A stretch of DNA of 64,000 bases from Lysobacteraceae bacterium NML91-0213 (GTDB lineage Bacteria; Pseudomonadota; Gammaproteobacteria; Xanthomonadales; Xanthomonadaceae). Position numbers and translations under genes: made by a program. The stretch lies in the NCBI GenBank assembly GCA_002798175.1, contig NWQL01000001.1, positions 966,145 to 1,030,144 of the forward strand. The letters run 5' to 3'. Positions 51,663-60,829 of the stretch are shown piece by piece. The notes under the pieces were generated by a model, which saw only the letters and a list, made by a program, of their open reading frames with translations, was not told the origin of the DNA and made no database searches. Every line of letters starts with the position of its first letter. Positions within the stretch are counted from its first letter, which is position 1.

Positions 51663-52688
51663 TCACGCGAACCGCGACAGCGGCAGGTCCAGCCATTCCA
51701 GTGCGGTGCCGTGGTAGAGGCGTGCCTGTCCGTCGGCATCCAGGCCGAGTTCGGCAATGCCCGCGCCCGGCGTCTGCTCGCCCAGCGGGAAGGGGTAGTC
51801 GGTGCCCAGCATCACGCGGTCGATGCCGCAGGTCCCGATCAGGTAGCGCAGCGCATGCGGGTCGGCCACCCACGAATCGAAGTACATGCGCTTGAGGTAG
51901 CCGCGCGGATTGTGCGGATTATCGGTGGCGACCAGGTCAGGGCGCATGTTGAAGCCGTGTTCGATGCGGCCGATCGTGTACGGGAAGCTGCCGCCGCCAT
52001 GGGCCATGCAGATCCTGAGTTTCGGCAGCCGCTCGAGCACCCCGCCGAACACCAGCGAACAGGCCGCGCGCGACTGCTCGGCGGGCATGCCCACCAGCCA
52101 CGGCAGCCAGTACTTGGGCATGGTGTCGGTGCCCATCATGTCCCACGGGTGCACCAGGATCGCCGCGCCCAGGTCGGCCGCGGCCTCGAAGAACGGAAAC
52201 AGTTCCGGTGCATCGAGGTTCCAGTGCCGGCCATCCGACAACTGCACGTGCGAACCGATCTGCACGCCCTGCAGCCCCAGCTGGTCGATGCAGCGCTCGA
52301 GTTCCTGCACGGCAAGCCGTGGCGATTGCAGGGGCACCGTGCCGATACCCGCGTAGTGGCGGGGAAAGTCGCGGCAGGTCTGCGCCATGTGGTCGTTGAG
52401 CGCCTGGTGCAGCTCCAGCGCATGCTGCGGCCGCGCCCAGTAGCTGAACATCACCGGCACGGTGCTGATCACCTGCACCTGCACGCCGAAGCGCGCGAAG
52501 TCGTCGATGCGCTCCTGCGCATCCCAGGTCTTGGACCAGATCTCGCGGAAGAACCTGCCGTCCTTGTAGATGCGGTGGCGTCCGTCCGGTGTGTGGTGGA
52601 TCACCGGAAAGCGCGCATCGCCGTACTTGCGGGCGAGGTCGGGCCAGTCGCGCGGCAGGTAATGGGCATGGATGTCGATCTTCAGCAT
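51663..52688 (-). CDS. 2-amino-3-carboxymuconate-6-semialdehyde decarboxylase (ACMSD)
   Basis: A 341-aa metal-dependent amidohydrolase-fold decarboxylase. The zinc ligands HxH are in KIDIHAHYLP, further ligands in ILVHPWDMMG and MAHGGGSFPY, and GTDYPFPLGE carries the last Asp. It removes CO2 from ACMS and so diverts carbon from quinolinate/NAD synthesis to full degradation. The start ATG 52688 gives MLKIDIHAHY; ATG 52697 is possible. It lies between haaO and kynU. Confidence 0.92.
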   Translation of the reverse strand: MLKIDIHAHYLPRDWPDLARKYGDARFPVIHHTPDGRHRIYKDGRFFREIWSKTWDAQERIDDFARFGVQVQVISTVPVMFSYWARPQHALELHQALNDHMAQTCRDFPRHYAGIGTVPLQSPRLAVQELERCIDQLGLQGVQIGSHVQLSDGRHWNLDAPELFPFFEAAADLGAAILVHPWDMMGTDTMPKYWLPWLVGMPAEQSRAACSLVFGGVLERLPKLRICMAHGGGSFPYTIGRIEHGFNMRPDLVATDNPHNPRGYLKRMYFDSWVADPHALRYLIGTCGIDRVMLGTDYPFPLGEQTPGAGIAELGLDADGQARLYHGTALEWLDLPLSRFA

Positions 52689-52832
52689 GGCGGCCATCGT
52701 AGACGAGGCCGGCCGGGTGGGCGACCCATGGCGCCGGTCACCGGCGACGCACTTCGGCCGCACCCAGTTGTGCCCTCCACCCGTCGGCGGGGGAGATCAG
52801 CGGGCGGGGCGACGCCGATCCCGGGGACACGC

Positions 52833-53396
52833 TCAGGTGATGTCGGCCTGCGAATCGGCCTGCATCTCGTAGCGCGTGGGCCGCGGGTTCAGATGCCCGC
52901 ACGCCTTGCAGGTGCGCAGGTCGTCGCTGCGGTAGAAGGCCTCGAACACGCGGAAGAAATCCTGTTCGATATCGGTGAGGTGGAAGAACTCCTCGTACAG
53001 TTTCGTATTGCACTGCACGCAGAACCACATCAGTCCGTCGTCCTCGTGCGGCAGCCGGCGGCGCTCGATGACGATGCCGATCGACCCCTCGGCGCGCTGC
53101 GGCGAATGCGGCACCCGCGGCGGCAGCAGGAAGGTCTCGCCGGCCCGGATCGGGATGTCGCGCGCGCGGCCCGGCCCCCCATCAGAGTGATCCTGGATGC
53201 GCAGGACCATCTCGCCTTCGAGCTGGTAGAACCACTCCGGGCCGTCCTCGAAGTGGTAGTCGGTGCGCGCGTTGGGCCCGCCGACCACCATCACGATGAA
53301 GTCGCCGTCGTAGATGCACTTGTTGCCCACCGGCGGCTTGAGCAGATGGCGGTTGTCCTCGAGCCACTTCTGGAAGTTCAGCGGGGCGGGAATCAT
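52833..53396 (-). CDS. haaO: 3-hydroxyanthranilate 3,4-dioxygenase
   Basis: A 187-aa cupin dioxygenase that opens the 3-hydroxyanthranilate ring to give ACMS. The catalytic iron ligands are His48, Glu54 and His97. A second rubredoxin-like iron site is formed by Cys126, Cys129, Cys163 and Cys166, a mark of bacterial enzymes. GGAGG precedes ATG 53396. It is followed by acmsd, the next enzyme of the pathway. Confidence 0.95.
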   Translation of the reverse strand: MIPAPLNFQKWLEDNRHLLKPPVGNKCIYDGDFIVMVVGGPNARTDYHFEDGPEWFYQLEGEMVLRIQDHSDGGPGRARDIPIRAGETFLLPPRVPHSPQRAEGSIGIVIERRRLPHEDDGLMWFCVQCNTKLYEEFFHLTDIEQDFFRVFEAFYRSDDLRTCKACGHLNPRPTRYEMQADSQADIT

Positions 53397-53455
53397 CGGG
53401 AATCCTCCACGGGGACGGTGGGGCGCGGTACTCGCGCGATAGGGCCCAGGACGCC

Positions 53456-53890
53456 TTACGCCTGCGCGCGGGGTGCCGCCGCGACGCATTTCAGCTCGAT
53501 GGCGATCGGCGTGGGCAGGGCGGTGATGCCGAGCGTGGTGCGGCAGGGGGCGGTGGCCGGATCCGGGAACGCCTCCGCCCACACCGCGTTGTAACGGGCG
53601 AAATCGCCGGCCATGTCGGTCAGGTAGACCGTCACGTCGACGAGGTCTTCCCATCGCGCGCCAGAGGCTTCGAGCACTGCGCGCACATTTGCGAACACCG
53701 CGCGCGTCTGCGCGGCGATGTCGTGGGCGACCAGCCGGCCCTCGTCGTCGAACACGTTGCCGGGCACCGAATCGGTGCGCGGGTCGCGTGGGCCGATTCC
53801 GGACAGGAACAGCAGGTCGCCCACCCGGCGCGCGTGCGGGTAGCGCCCGACCGGGCGCGGCGCGGCGCCGGCATGAACGACGTCAGTCAT
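53456..53890 (-). CDS. RidA-family 2-aminomuconate deaminase
   Basis: A 144-aa YjgF/RidA-fold protein. [10 protein letters not shown], the [13 protein letters not shown] helix and [22 protein letters not shown] (with the conserved Arg) define the fold. Within a complete kynurenine cluster the likely job is hydrolysis of 2-aminomuconate to 4-oxalocrotonate (AmnD-type), rather than the general imine deamination of RidA. Its ATG overlaps the carbonic anhydrase gene by 8 bp. Confidence 0.85.
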   Translation of the reverse strand: MTDVVHAGAAPRPVGRYPHARRVGDLLFLSGIGPRDPRTDSVPGNVFDDEGRLVAHDIAAQTRAVFANVRAVLEASGARWEDLVDVTVYLTDMAGDFARYNAVWAEAFPDPATAPCRTTLGITALPTPIAIELKCVAAAPRAQA

Positions 53891-54557
53891 CGCGCCGCCC
53901 GCGCGCGGCGACCGCGGTCACCTCGGCCACCGCCTTCGCATACACCGGCGCCAGTGCCTCGGGGCCGTCGACATCCATCGACAGCTCGCGCACGCGGCCG
54001 TCGCCCAGCGCATAGACCCAGCCGTGCACGGTGAGTTGCTGGCCGCGCGCCCAGGCGTCCTGCACCACGGTGGTCTCGCAGACGTTGAACGCCTGCTCGA
54101 TCGCGTTGAGCTCGCACATGCGCGCGTGGCGCAGCGCGGGATCGCTGACCGAGGCCAGCAGCGGTGCGTGCTTCTTGGTGAGGTCGCCGACATGGCGCAA
54201 CCAGTTGTCGGCAAGGCCCACGCGGGTGCCGGTCATCGCCGCGTGCACGCCACCGCAACCGTAGTGGCCGACCAGCAGGATGTGCTCGACCTTGAGGATG
54301 TCGACGGCGAACTGGATCACCGACAGCGCGTTGAGGTCGCCATGCGACATCACGTTCGCGATGTTGCGGTGGACGAAGACCTCGCCCGGGTCCAGCCCGA
54401 GGATCTGGTTGGCCGGTACGCGTGAATCGGAGCAGCCGATCCACAGGTAGCGCGGTGTCTGCTGCGTCGACAGACGGTTGAAGAAGCCCGGGTCGTCGCG
54501 GGAGACGCGTTCGGCCCAGTCGCGGTTGCGTTGCAGGAGGTTGTCGAGTTCGCCCAT
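53883..54557 (-). CDS. can: Beta-class carbonic anhydrase
   Basis: A 224-aa zinc enzyme interconverting CO2 and bicarbonate. Zinc ligands Cys42 (CSDSR), His98 and Cys101 (HYGCGG), with the Asp44-Arg46 dyad, sit at the same positions as in E. coli Can. It is embedded between the aminomuconate-semialdehyde dehydrogenase and deaminase genes, 18 bp after the former. The link may be the CO2 made by ACMSD, but it may also serve general metabolism. Confidence 0.94.
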   Translation of the reverse strand: MGELDNLLQRNRDWAERVSRDDPGFFNRLSTQQTPRYLWIGCSDSRVPANQILGLDPGEVFVHRNIANVMSHGDLNALSVIQFAVDILKVEHILLVGHYGCGGVHAAMTGTRVGLADNWLRHVGDLTKKHAPLLASVSDPALRHARMCELNAIEQAFNVCETTVVQDAWARGQQLTVHGWVYALGDGRVRELSMDVDGPEALAPVYAKAVAEVTAVAARGRRDD

Positions 54558-54575
54558 GCGCGGATTATCCCAGAC

Positions 54576-55997
54576 TCACCCGTAGGGCAGGCTGACGTTC
54601 TTCGGTTCGGTGAAGAAGCGCATCGCCTCGAGGCCGCCCTCGCGGCCCACGCCCGACTGCCCGGTGCCGCCGAACGGCGTGCGCAGGTCGCGCACCAGCC
54701 AGCTGTTGATCCAGACGATGCCGACCCGCAGTTGCGCGGCCATCCGGTGGGCCCGGGCGAGATCGCGCGTCCACACGCTGGCGGCGAGCCCGTAGTCGCA
54801 GGCATTGGCCAGCGCGAGTGCATGCGCATCGTCATCGAAGGGTTGCAGCGTGGCGACCGGGCCGAAGATCTCTTCGCGGTTGGTCGCGGTGTCGGCGCCG
54901 AGGCCTTCCAGCAGCGTCGGTGCGACGAACCAGCCCGGGCGGTCGAGCGCGTGCCCGCCGCACAGCACCTGCGCACCCTCGTCGCGCGCACGCGCGATGG
55001 CGCCCATCACCTTGTCGAAGTGCGCCTGCGACACCAGCGGACCCATGCGGGCATCCGGATCCATCGGGTCCCCCGGGACCAGCCCGCCCACGCGTGCGAC
55101 CAGCGCATCGCGAAAGCGGTGCCAGATGGCGCGTTCGACCAGCAGCCGGGATCCGCACAGGCAGATCTGCCCGCTGTTCTGGAAGGTCGAGCGCACGATG
55201 GTGTCGAGCTGGTCCTCCCAGTCGCTGTCGGCGAACACCAGCGTGGCATTCTTGCCGCCGAGCTCGAGCGACAGCTTCTTCAGCATCGGCGCGGCGATCG
55301 CCGCGATCCGCCTGCCCACCGCGGTGCTGCCGGTAAACGAGATCGCGCGGACCTGCGGGTGCGCCACCAGTGCCTCACCCACCACGGCGCCGCGGCCGTG
55401 CACGATGTTCAGCGCGCCATCGGGAAAACCGGCCCCGGCCAGCAGCTCGCCCAGCATGGTGGCGGTGGCGGGGGTGATTTCCGAAGGCTTGGCGACCACG
55501 GTGTTGCCTGCAGCCAGCGCGGGCGCGATCTTCCAGGTGAACAGGTACAGCGGCAGGTTCCACGGCGAGATCGTGGCGACCACGCCGAGCGGCAACCGCA
55601 GCGTGTAGTTGAGCCCGGCCTGGCCGTGGTGGCATTCGCTGGCGAACTGGGTGGCGGCGTGGGCGAAGAAGCGCAGGTTGGCGATCGCGCGCGGGATTTC
55701 GGCATCGCGCGCCAGCGCATACGGCTTGCCGCCATCGCGCGCCTCGGCGCGGGCGAAATCGTCCAGCCGCGCCTCGATCGCATCGGCCAGCCGTTCGAGG
55801 CAGCGCGCGCGCCGATCCGCGGGCCAGCGGCTCCATTCCGGAAACGCCCGCGTGGCTGCGGCCACGGCGGCGTCGACATCGTCGGCGCTGCCGTCGGCCA
55901 CTTCCGCGTATGTCGCGCCGCGGGCCGGCTCGGCGACCTCGAGCCAGTGTCGCGATCCGGGCGACTGCCCGCCGATGAGGTGCTGGAAGCGCAGCAT
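54576..55997 (-). CDS. 2-aminomuconate-6-semialdehyde dehydrogenase (aldehyde dehydrogenase family)
   Basis: A 473-aa NAD-dependent aldehyde dehydrogenase. The catalytic Cys is in FQNSGQICLCGSR and the general-base Glu in LELGGKNA. ISPWNLPLYLFTWKIAPALAAGN is the cofactor region. Similarity to 2-hydroxymuconic semialdehyde dehydrogenases, and the position in the kynurenine cluster, point to oxidation of 2-aminomuconate semialdehyde (AmnC/NbaE type). ATG 55997 is preferred over GTG 56003. Confidence 0.88.
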   Translation of the reverse strand: MLRFQHLIGGQSPGSRHWLEVAEPARGATYAEVADGSADDVDAAVAAATRAFPEWSRWPADRRARCLERLADAIEARLDDFARAEARDGGKPYALARDAEIPRAIANLRFFAHAATQFASECHHGQAGLNYTLRLPLGVVATISPWNLPLYLFTWKIAPALAAGNTVVAKPSEITPATATMLGELLAGAGFPDGALNIVHGRGAVVGEALVAHPQVRAISFTGSTAVGRRIAAIAAPMLKKLSLELGGKNATLVFADSDWEDQLDTIVRSTFQNSGQICLCGSRLLVERAIWHRFRDALVARVGGLVPGDPMDPDARMGPLVSQAHFDKVMGAIARARDEGAQVLCGGHALDRPGWFVAPTLLEGLGADTATNREEIFGPVATLQPFDDDAHALALANACDYGLAASVWTRDLARAHRMAAQLRVGIVWINSWLVRDLRTPFGGTGQSGVGREGGLEAMRFFTEPKNVSLPYG

Positions 55998-56014
55998 GCC
56001 CACAGCTTACGCCG

Positions 56015-56800
56015 TCAGATCGAGGCCATCCGCCCGCCGTCCACCGCCAGGCTCACGCCGTTGACGTAGGCCGCGGCCGGCGAACACAGGAACGCGATCA
56101 CCCCACCGGTTTCCTCGGGCCGCGCGAAGCGGCGCGCCGGCACGCCGGCCGCCATGTCGGCACGGATGTCGGCTTCCCCACGGCCCTCGCGGGCCGCGCG
56201 GTCGCGCACGATCTGGTCGATGCGCCCGGTCTCGGTGAACCCGGGCAGCACGTTGTTGACGGTGATGCCGTCGGCGGCAAGCTCGCGCGACAGCGTCTTC
56301 GCCCAGCCCGCGACCGCACCGCGCACGGTATTGGAGACCCCGAGACCGGCGATCGGCTCGCGCACCGAGGTCGAGACCACGTTGACGATGCGGCCCCAGC
56401 GTTGCCCGCGCATATGCGGCAGCACCGCCTGCACCAGTGTCTGCCCGGCCACCAGGTGGCGGCGGAAGGCCTCGAGGTACGCATCGACCGGTGCCTCGTG
56501 GGCGCTGCCGCCCGGCGGGCCCCCGGTGTTGTTGACCAGGATGTCGACCGGGCGCCCGGCCACCAGTGCCTGCACGCCCGCCTGCAGGGCCGGGGTATCG
56601 GCCACGTCGGCCACGCACCATCCGTGCTGCTGGCCATGTGCGGCGGGAAGCGCATCGACGACCGCACGCAGCGCCTGCTCGCGGCGCGCCAGCACGGTGA
56701 CGTGGGCGCCCAGCAGGGCCAGTTCATGTGCCGCCGCGCGACCGATGCCTTCCGATCCGCCACAGACGAGGGCGTGCTTGCCAGTGAGGTCGAGGTCCAT
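56015..56800 (-). CDS. Atypical short-chain dehydrogenase/reductase-like protein
   Basis: A 261-aa SDR fold. The cofactor loop is CGGSEGIGRA, the NNTGG motif is present, and LPGFTETGRI and VNGVSLAVDGG close the fold. The YxxxK catalytic pair is missing: the aligned segment is SNTVRGAVAGWAKTL, giving Ser and Arg at those places. This substitution recurs in a conserved FabG-like subgroup, so the reaction is unclear. It starts the kynurenine-gene run, 17 bp before the dehydrogenase gene. Confidence 0.8.
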   Translation of the reverse strand: MDLDLTGKHALVCGGSEGIGRAAAHELALLGAHVTVLARREQALRAVVDALPAAHGQQHGWCVADVADTPALQAGVQALVAGRPVDILVNNTGGPPGGSAHEAPVDAYLEAFRRHLVAGQTLVQAVLPHMRGQRWGRIVNVVSTSVREPIAGLGVSNTVRGAVAGWAKTLSRELAADGITVNNVLPGFTETGRIDQIVRDRAAREGRGEADIRADMAAGVPARRFARPEETGGVIAFLCSPAAAYVNGVSLAVDGGRMASI

Positions 56801-56824
56801 CGAAAGCTCCGGGCGGGGCGTGGA

Positions 56825-57157
56825 TCAGGCGTTGCCGGCGGCCAGACGGTGCACCATCAGCGGGCGCAGTTGGTCGTCGTCGGTGGCCTGGGGTGGGGCG
56901 AGCTCATCGAGCGAGAACCCGCGCGCCAGTGCGTCATCCTCGTCGAGGCCGTCATAGCCGACGAATTCGGCGTCCAGCAGCGCGGCACGTGCGGTGTCCT
57001 CGCTGTCGTAGGCCAGCGTGTTGCCGTCGCTGTCGAACACCTCGGCAGTGCCGCCGGCGCGCACGCGCAGCCGCGCCCACACCACGGTGCGGCCAAGGGT
57101 TGCCAGCCACCATTCGTCGTAACCGTGTTCGTCGGCGGGGTTGCGGATCTCGTGCAT
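56825..57157 (-). CDS. Hypothetical 110-aa acidic protein
   Basis: I do not recognise this protein. It is soluble and acidic, with WWLATLGRTVVWARLRVRAGGTAEVFDSDGNTLAYDSEDTARAALL, a small beta-rich pattern, followed by an Asp/Leu-rich tail (DGLDEDDALARGFSLDELAPP). It is 7 bp from the membrane-protein gene upstream and 24 bp from the SDR gene downstream, so it belongs to the asnS-to-kyn run. Confidence 0.7.
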   Translation of the reverse strand: MHEIRNPADEHGYDEWWLATLGRTVVWARLRVRAGGTAEVFDSDGNTLAYDSEDTARAALLDAEFVGYDGLDEDDALARGFSLDELAPPQATDDDQLRPLMVHRLAAGNA

Positions 57158-57164
57158 GGTGGTC

Positions 57165-57464
57165 TCAGCTGAGCGCCCACAGGGCGAGCAGGCCCGCGAA
57201 CGCGAGGCCGATCATGGTGACGACCAGCGCGATACGCGCCGGCGTGGCAAGGCCGGTGAACTGGCGGTCGGCGACCTCCCGGTATCCGCCCGACAGCAGC
57301 CAGCGCAGCGCGGCGGGGTGCAGGAAGGCGTTCTCGCCCAGGCGCGCACGTACCGCCGGCTCGCGTTCGCGCAGGTGCACCAGCGACAGCGGCCAGAAGA
57401 TCACGAAGGCGCAGGTGCCGCCAATGGCGACACCCACAAAGACCAGGGCCATGAACAGGATCAC
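57165..57464 (-). CDS. Hypothetical 99-aa membrane protein
   Basis: A small protein with two transmembrane helices: ILFMALVFVGVAIGGTCAFVI at the N-terminus and IALVVTMIGLAFAGLLALWAL at the C-terminus. A ~45-residue cytoplasmic or periplasmic loop separates them. The start is GTG 57464, three bases after the asnS stop; ATG 57452 is the alternative. No function is recognised. Confidence 0.68.
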   Translation of the reverse strand: MILFMALVFVGVAIGGTCAFVIFWPLSLVHLREREPAVRARLGENAFLHPAALRWLLSGGYREVADRQFTGLATPARIALVVTMIGLAFAGLLALWALS

Positions 57465-57467
57465 GGC

Positions 57468-58868
57468 TCAGAACTCGGCATGGCCCGGCGCGCGCGGGTA
57501 GGGGATCGCGTCACGGATGTTCGACAGCCCGCACACGTAGACCACCAGGCGTTCGAAACCGAGGCCGAAGCCCGCGTGCGGCACGGTGCCGTAGCGGCGG
57601 AAGTCGCGGTACCAGCCGTAGTGCTCGCGGTCGAGGCCGAACTGGTCCATGCGTGCGTCGAGCACGTCCAGGCGCTCCTCGCGCTGCGAACCGCCGATGA
57701 TCTCGCCGATGCCCGGCGCCAGCACGTCCATCGCCGCCACGGTCTTCCCGTCGTCGTTGAGGCGCATGTAGAACGCCTTGATGTGCTCGGGGTAGTTCGT
57801 TACCACCACCGGGCGGCCGACATGCTGTTCGGTCAGCCAGCGCTCGTGTTCGGTCTGCAGGTCCAGGCCCCATTCGGCCGGGAACTCGAACCGGTGGCCG
57901 GAGTTGCGCAGCAGTTCGACGGCCTCGGTGTATTCGATGCGCTCGAACGGCGCGTTGACGAACTTCTCCAGCCGGGTGATGGCGTCCTTCTGCACGCGTT
58001 CGGCGATGAACGCCATGTCGTCCGCGCGCTCGTCGAGCACCGCGCGGAACAGGTACTTGAGGAAGTCCTCGGCGACCCGCGCGTCCTCGGCGAGGTCGGC
58101 AAACGCGATCTCGGGCTCCACCATCCAGAACTCGGCGAGGTGGCGGGTGGTATTGCTGTTCTCGGCACGGAAGGTCGGGCCGAAGGTATAGACCTTCGAC
58201 AACGCCAGGCAATAGGCCTCGACGTTGAGCTGGCCGGACACGGTCAGGAATGCTTCGCGGCCGAAGAAATCGCGCGAGAAGTCGACGCTTCCGTCGGCGC
58301 TGCGGGGCAGGTTGGCCATGTCCAGCGTCGACACCCGGAACATCTGCCCGGCGCCTTCGGCGTCGGAGGTGGTGATGATCGGGGTGCTGATCCAGTAGTA
58401 GCCCTGCTCGTGGAAATAGCGGTGCACCGCCTGCGACAGGCAATGGCGGATGCGGGTCACCGCACCGAACAGGTTGGTGCGCGGGCGCAGGTGAGCGACC
58501 TCGCGCAGGAATTCCAGCGAATGCGCCTTGGGCTGGATCGGGTAGGTTTCCGGATCCTCGACCCAGCCGACCACCTCGATTTCGCGTGCCTGGATCTCGA
58601 ACTGCTGGCCCTGGCCCTGCGACCTCACCAGCGTGCCGCGCGCGACCACCGCGCAGCCGGCGGTCAGCCGCTTCACTTCGCCGTCGTAATTGGCCAGCTC
58701 CGCCGGGGCCACGACCTGGATCGGGTGGAAGCCCGAGCCGTCGCTGACATTGACGAAGCTCAGCCCGGCCTTGGAGTCGCGCCGGGTCCTGACCCAGCCA
58801 CGCACCGTCACCTCGCCGCCCTCGGGCACCTTGCCCGCCAGCGCCTGCGCCACGCTTACCGTCGTCAT
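57468..58868 (-). CDS. asnS: Asparagine--tRNA ligase
   Basis: A 466-aa class II aminoacyl-tRNA synthetase. The N-terminal OB fold ([25 protein letters not shown]) binds the anticodon. Motif 2 is [22 protein letters not shown] and motif 3 is [12 protein letters not shown]. It leads a long string of minus-strand genes separated by 3-24 bp, which ends in the kynurenine cluster. It is divergent from the IscA-like gene. Confidence 0.96.
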   Translation of the reverse strand: MTTVSVAQALAGKVPEGGEVTVRGWVRTRRDSKAGLSFVNVSDGSGFHPIQVVAPAELANYDGEVKRLTAGCAVVARGTLVRSQGQGQQFEIQAREIEVVGWVEDPETYPIQPKAHSLEFLREVAHLRPRTNLFGAVTRIRHCLSQAVHRYFHEQGYYWISTPIITTSDAEGAGQMFRVSTLDMANLPRSADGSVDFSRDFFGREAFLTVSGQLNVEAYCLALSKVYTFGPTFRAENSNTTRHLAEFWMVEPEIAFADLAEDARVAEDFLKYLFRAVLDERADDMAFIAERVQKDAITRLEKFVNAPFERIEYTEAVELLRNSGHRFEFPAEWGLDLQTEHERWLTEQHVGRPVVVTNYPEHIKAFYMRLNDDGKTVAAMDVLAPGIGEIIGGSQREERLDVLDARMDQFGLDREHYGWYRDFRRYGTVPHAGFGLGFERLVVYVCGLSNIRDAIPYPRAPGHAEF

Positions 58869-58970
58869 GCTGAAATCCCGTGCAGAGAATCGTTGTCGGA
58901 ACGCTGCAGTCTACCGAAAACTCAGGCACCGCTAAGGCGTCCCGCGGCCCCGCGGGCTAGAATCCGGGGC

Positions 58971-59312
58971 ATGGCCATTTCGCTTGCACCTGCCGCGCTC
59001 GAGCGCGCCCGCCGCTTCGTCGAATCCACCCCCGGTGCCCTGGGCATCCGCTTCGGTGTGGAACGCACCGGTTGCTCGGGCTGGGGCTACGTGGTCGACA
59101 TCGCCCGCGAAGAACGCCCCGGCGACACCGTCAGCGAGCACGGTGGCATCCGCATCTATGTCGACGCCACCAGCCAGCCGATGGTCGACGGCACCGAGAT
59201 CGACTTCGCGCAGAAGGGGCTGAACCACGAGTTCGTGTTCCGCAACCCGAACGCCGCCGCCGAGTGCGGCTGCGGCGAGAGCTTCACCACCGACGCCGAC
59301 AAGGCCGCCTGA
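58971..59312 (+). CDS. IscA/ErpA-like iron-sulfur cluster assembly protein
   Basis: A 113-aa A-type carrier that hands Fe-S clusters to apoproteins. The three cluster ligands Cys35 (RTGCSGWGY), Cys99 and Cys101 (CGCGESF) are present. It is alone, with no isc or suf genes near it. Choosing between IscA, ErpA and SufA is not possible from this context. Confidence 0.9.
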   Translation: MAISLAPAALERARRFVESTPGALGIRFGVERTGCSGWGYVVDIAREERPGDTVSEHGGIRIYVDATSQPMVDGTEIDFAQKGLNHEFVFRNPNAAAECGCGESFTTDADKAA

Positions 59313-59331
59313 GCCGCCTGTCGCCGCGCGA

Positions 59332-59360
59332 TTGCGGGCAAGTCGTTGATCCTCCATAAT
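59332..59360 (+). promoter_or_regulatory. Promoter of the rpsF-rpsR-rplI operon
   Basis: TTGCGG (59332-59337) and CATAAT (59355-59360) are 17 bp apart. The -10 matches 5 of 6 bases and the -35 matches 4 of 6. Transcription would start near 59367 and leave a leader of about 120 nt before rpsF. Confidence 0.55.
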
Positions 59361-59410
59361 GCGCGGCTCGCTGCGGCCCCGTGCCGGGCGAGCCCTTGCT
59401 CCACTGCGCC

Positions 59411-59464
59411 CGCCCGAGGGCGGCGACGGGGGGCTGTCCTTCCGGCGGATCCACCTTCCGCCGG
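59411..59464 (+). promoter_or_regulatory. Structured rpsF leader, candidate S6:S18 autoregulatory element
   Basis: Two stem-loops lie in the rpsF leader: CGCCC/GGGCG (59411-59422), and CCGGCGGA/TCCGCCGG (59442-59464) with a 7-nt loop tccacct. A hairpin with CCG-rich elements just upstream of rpsF is known to bind the S6:S18 protein pair in other bacteria. Whether the bulged CCG of that motif is present here needs a covariance search. Confidence 0.4.
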
Positions 59465-59486
59465 CCGATAACCGAAAGGAACCACC

Positions 59487-59915
59487 ATGCGCCACTATGA
59501 AATCGTGTTCCTGGTCCATCCGGACCAGAGCGAGCAGGTGCCGGCGATGATCGAGCGTTACACCTCGATGGTCGAGACCGGCAACGGCAAGGTCCACCGC
59601 CTTGAAGACTGGGGCCGCCGCCAGCTGGCGTACCCGATCAACAACCTGGTCAAGGCCCACTACGTGATGTTCAACATCGAGGCCGACCAGGCCGTGCTGA
59701 ACGAGCTGGTGGAGACCTTCCGCTTCAACGACGCGATCCTGCGCCACCTGGTCATCCGCCGCGACGAGGCGGTGACCGAGCAGTCGCTGATCATGAAGAA
59801 CAAGGACGACAAGGGCGACAAGCCCGAGCGCAGCGAACGCCGCCGCCGTGACGACGAGTCCGGTGACGACGCCCAGAAGGCCGACAAGGCCGACGACACC
59901 GCCGAAGCCGCCTGA
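59487..59915 (+). CDS. rpsF: 30S ribosomal protein bS6
   Basis: A 142-aa small-subunit protein that pairs with bS18. It begins [18 protein letters not shown] and has [16 protein letters not shown]. The C-terminal tail after ~100 is highly charged ([24 protein letters not shown]), a common extension that in E. coli is modified with glutamates. AAAGGA precedes the ATG. Confidence 0.97.
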   Translation: MRHYEIVFLVHPDQSEQVPAMIERYTSMVETGNGKVHRLEDWGRRQLAYPINNLVKAHYVMFNIEADQAVLNELVETFRFNDAILRHLVIRRDEAVTEQSLIMKNKDDKGDKPERSERRRRDDESGDDAQKADKADDTAEAA

Positions 59916-59926
59916 GGAATCACGTC

Positions 59927-60157
59927 ATGTCCAAGTTCTTCCGTCGCCGCAAGTACTGCAAGTTCACCGCCGAGGGTGTGAAGGAGATCGACTACAAGGA
60001 TCTCAACACCCTGCGCCAGAACATCACCGAGAACGGCAAGATCGTGCCGAGCCGCATCACCGGCACCAAGTCGCGCTACCAGCGCCAGCTGGCGACCGCG
60101 GTCAAGCGCGCCCGTTTCCTCGCGCTGATCCCGTACACCGACAACCACAACGTCTAA
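59927..60157 (+). CDS. rpsR: 30S ribosomal protein bS18
   Basis: A 76-aa small-subunit protein. It starts [25 protein letters not shown] and carries the conserved [18 protein letters not shown]. The single Cys11 is the zinc-independent (C-minus type) form. It begins 11 bp after rpsF. Confidence 0.97.
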   Translation: MSKFFRRRKYCKFTAEGVKEIDYKDLNTLRQNITENGKIVPSRITGTKSRYQRQLATAVKRARFLALIPYTDNHNV

Positions 60158-60163
60158 GCACGG

Positions 60164-60215
60164 ACCTCCCTCCGGGGAGGTTCCTGTCCTTTCGGACAGC
60201 ACGTTCGGACAGCAC
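60164..60215 (+). repeat. Stem-loops and 13-bp tandem repeat in the rpsR-rplI gap
   Basis: ACCTCCC/GGGAGGT pairs round a UCCG tetraloop (60164-60181). CTGTCC/GGACAG follows (60184-60199). The 12-mer ttcggacagcac then occurs twice, at 60191-60202 and 60204-60215. The structures lie inside the ribosomal-protein operon and could tune rplI expression or RNA processing. Confidence 0.5.
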
Positions 60216-60259
60216 CCGTTGCGGCGCACTGCGCCGCTAACGAACACGGAGCAACACCC

Positions 60260-60721
60260 ATGAAACTGATCCTGCTGCAGAAGATCACCAACCTCGGCAA
60301 CCTCGGCGACACCGTCACCGTGAAGCCGGGTTACGGCCGCAACTTCCTGGTTCCGCAGGGCAAGGCCGTGCCGGCGACCGCCGACAACCTCGCATCGTTC
60401 GAGGCCAAGCGCGCCGAGTACGAGGCCAAGGCGAAGGACCAGCTGGAAGCCGCGAACTCGCGCATCGCCAAGCTGGAAGGCTTCGCCGTCACCCTCAAGG
60501 CCAATGCCTCGTCGGAAGGCAAGCTGTACGGCTCGGTGACCAACCGCGACATCGCCGAGGCGCTGTCGGCGCAGTCGGGCGTCGCGGTCAGCAAGTCCGA
60601 AGTGGTGATGGGCGAAGGCCCCTTCCGCCACGTCGGCGAGTACGAAGTGGTCGTCCACCTGCATGCCGACGTCGAAACGCCGGTCAAGGTGGTGATCGAG
60701 CCGGAGGCGGTCGCGGTCTGA
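60260..60721 (+). CDS. rplI: 50S ribosomal protein bL9
   Basis: A 153-aa large-subunit protein. The N-terminal rRNA-binding domain ([31 protein letters not shown]) is linked by a long helix to the C-terminal domain ([15 protein letters not shown]). GGAGC precedes the ATG. It is separated from rpsR by a 102-bp structured gap. Confidence 0.97.
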   Translation: MKLILLQKITNLGNLGDTVTVKPGYGRNFLVPQGKAVPATADNLASFEAKRAEYEAKAKDQLEAANSRIAKLEGFAVTLKANASSEGKLYGSVTNRDIAEALSAQSGVAVSKSEVVMGEGPFRHVGEYEVVVHLHADVETPVKVVIEPEAVAV

Positions 60722-60747
60722 TCCGCACTGCCGACGCTGGATCCCGG

Positions 60748-60775
60748 AGGGCGCCGCAGGGCGCCCTTCGTGTTT
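60748..60775 (+). terminator. Intrinsic terminator after rplI
   Basis: AGGGCGCC / GGCGCCCT forms an 8-bp GC stem with loop gcag and is followed by tcgtgttt. It is the best rho-independent terminator in the window and closes the rpsF-rpsR-rplI operon. Confidence 0.7.
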
Positions 60776-60829
60776 CCGCGTCCCGTGGTCGCATGCGGTG
60801 AGAAGGGCCGGCGCCAGGATGGCGGGGGG

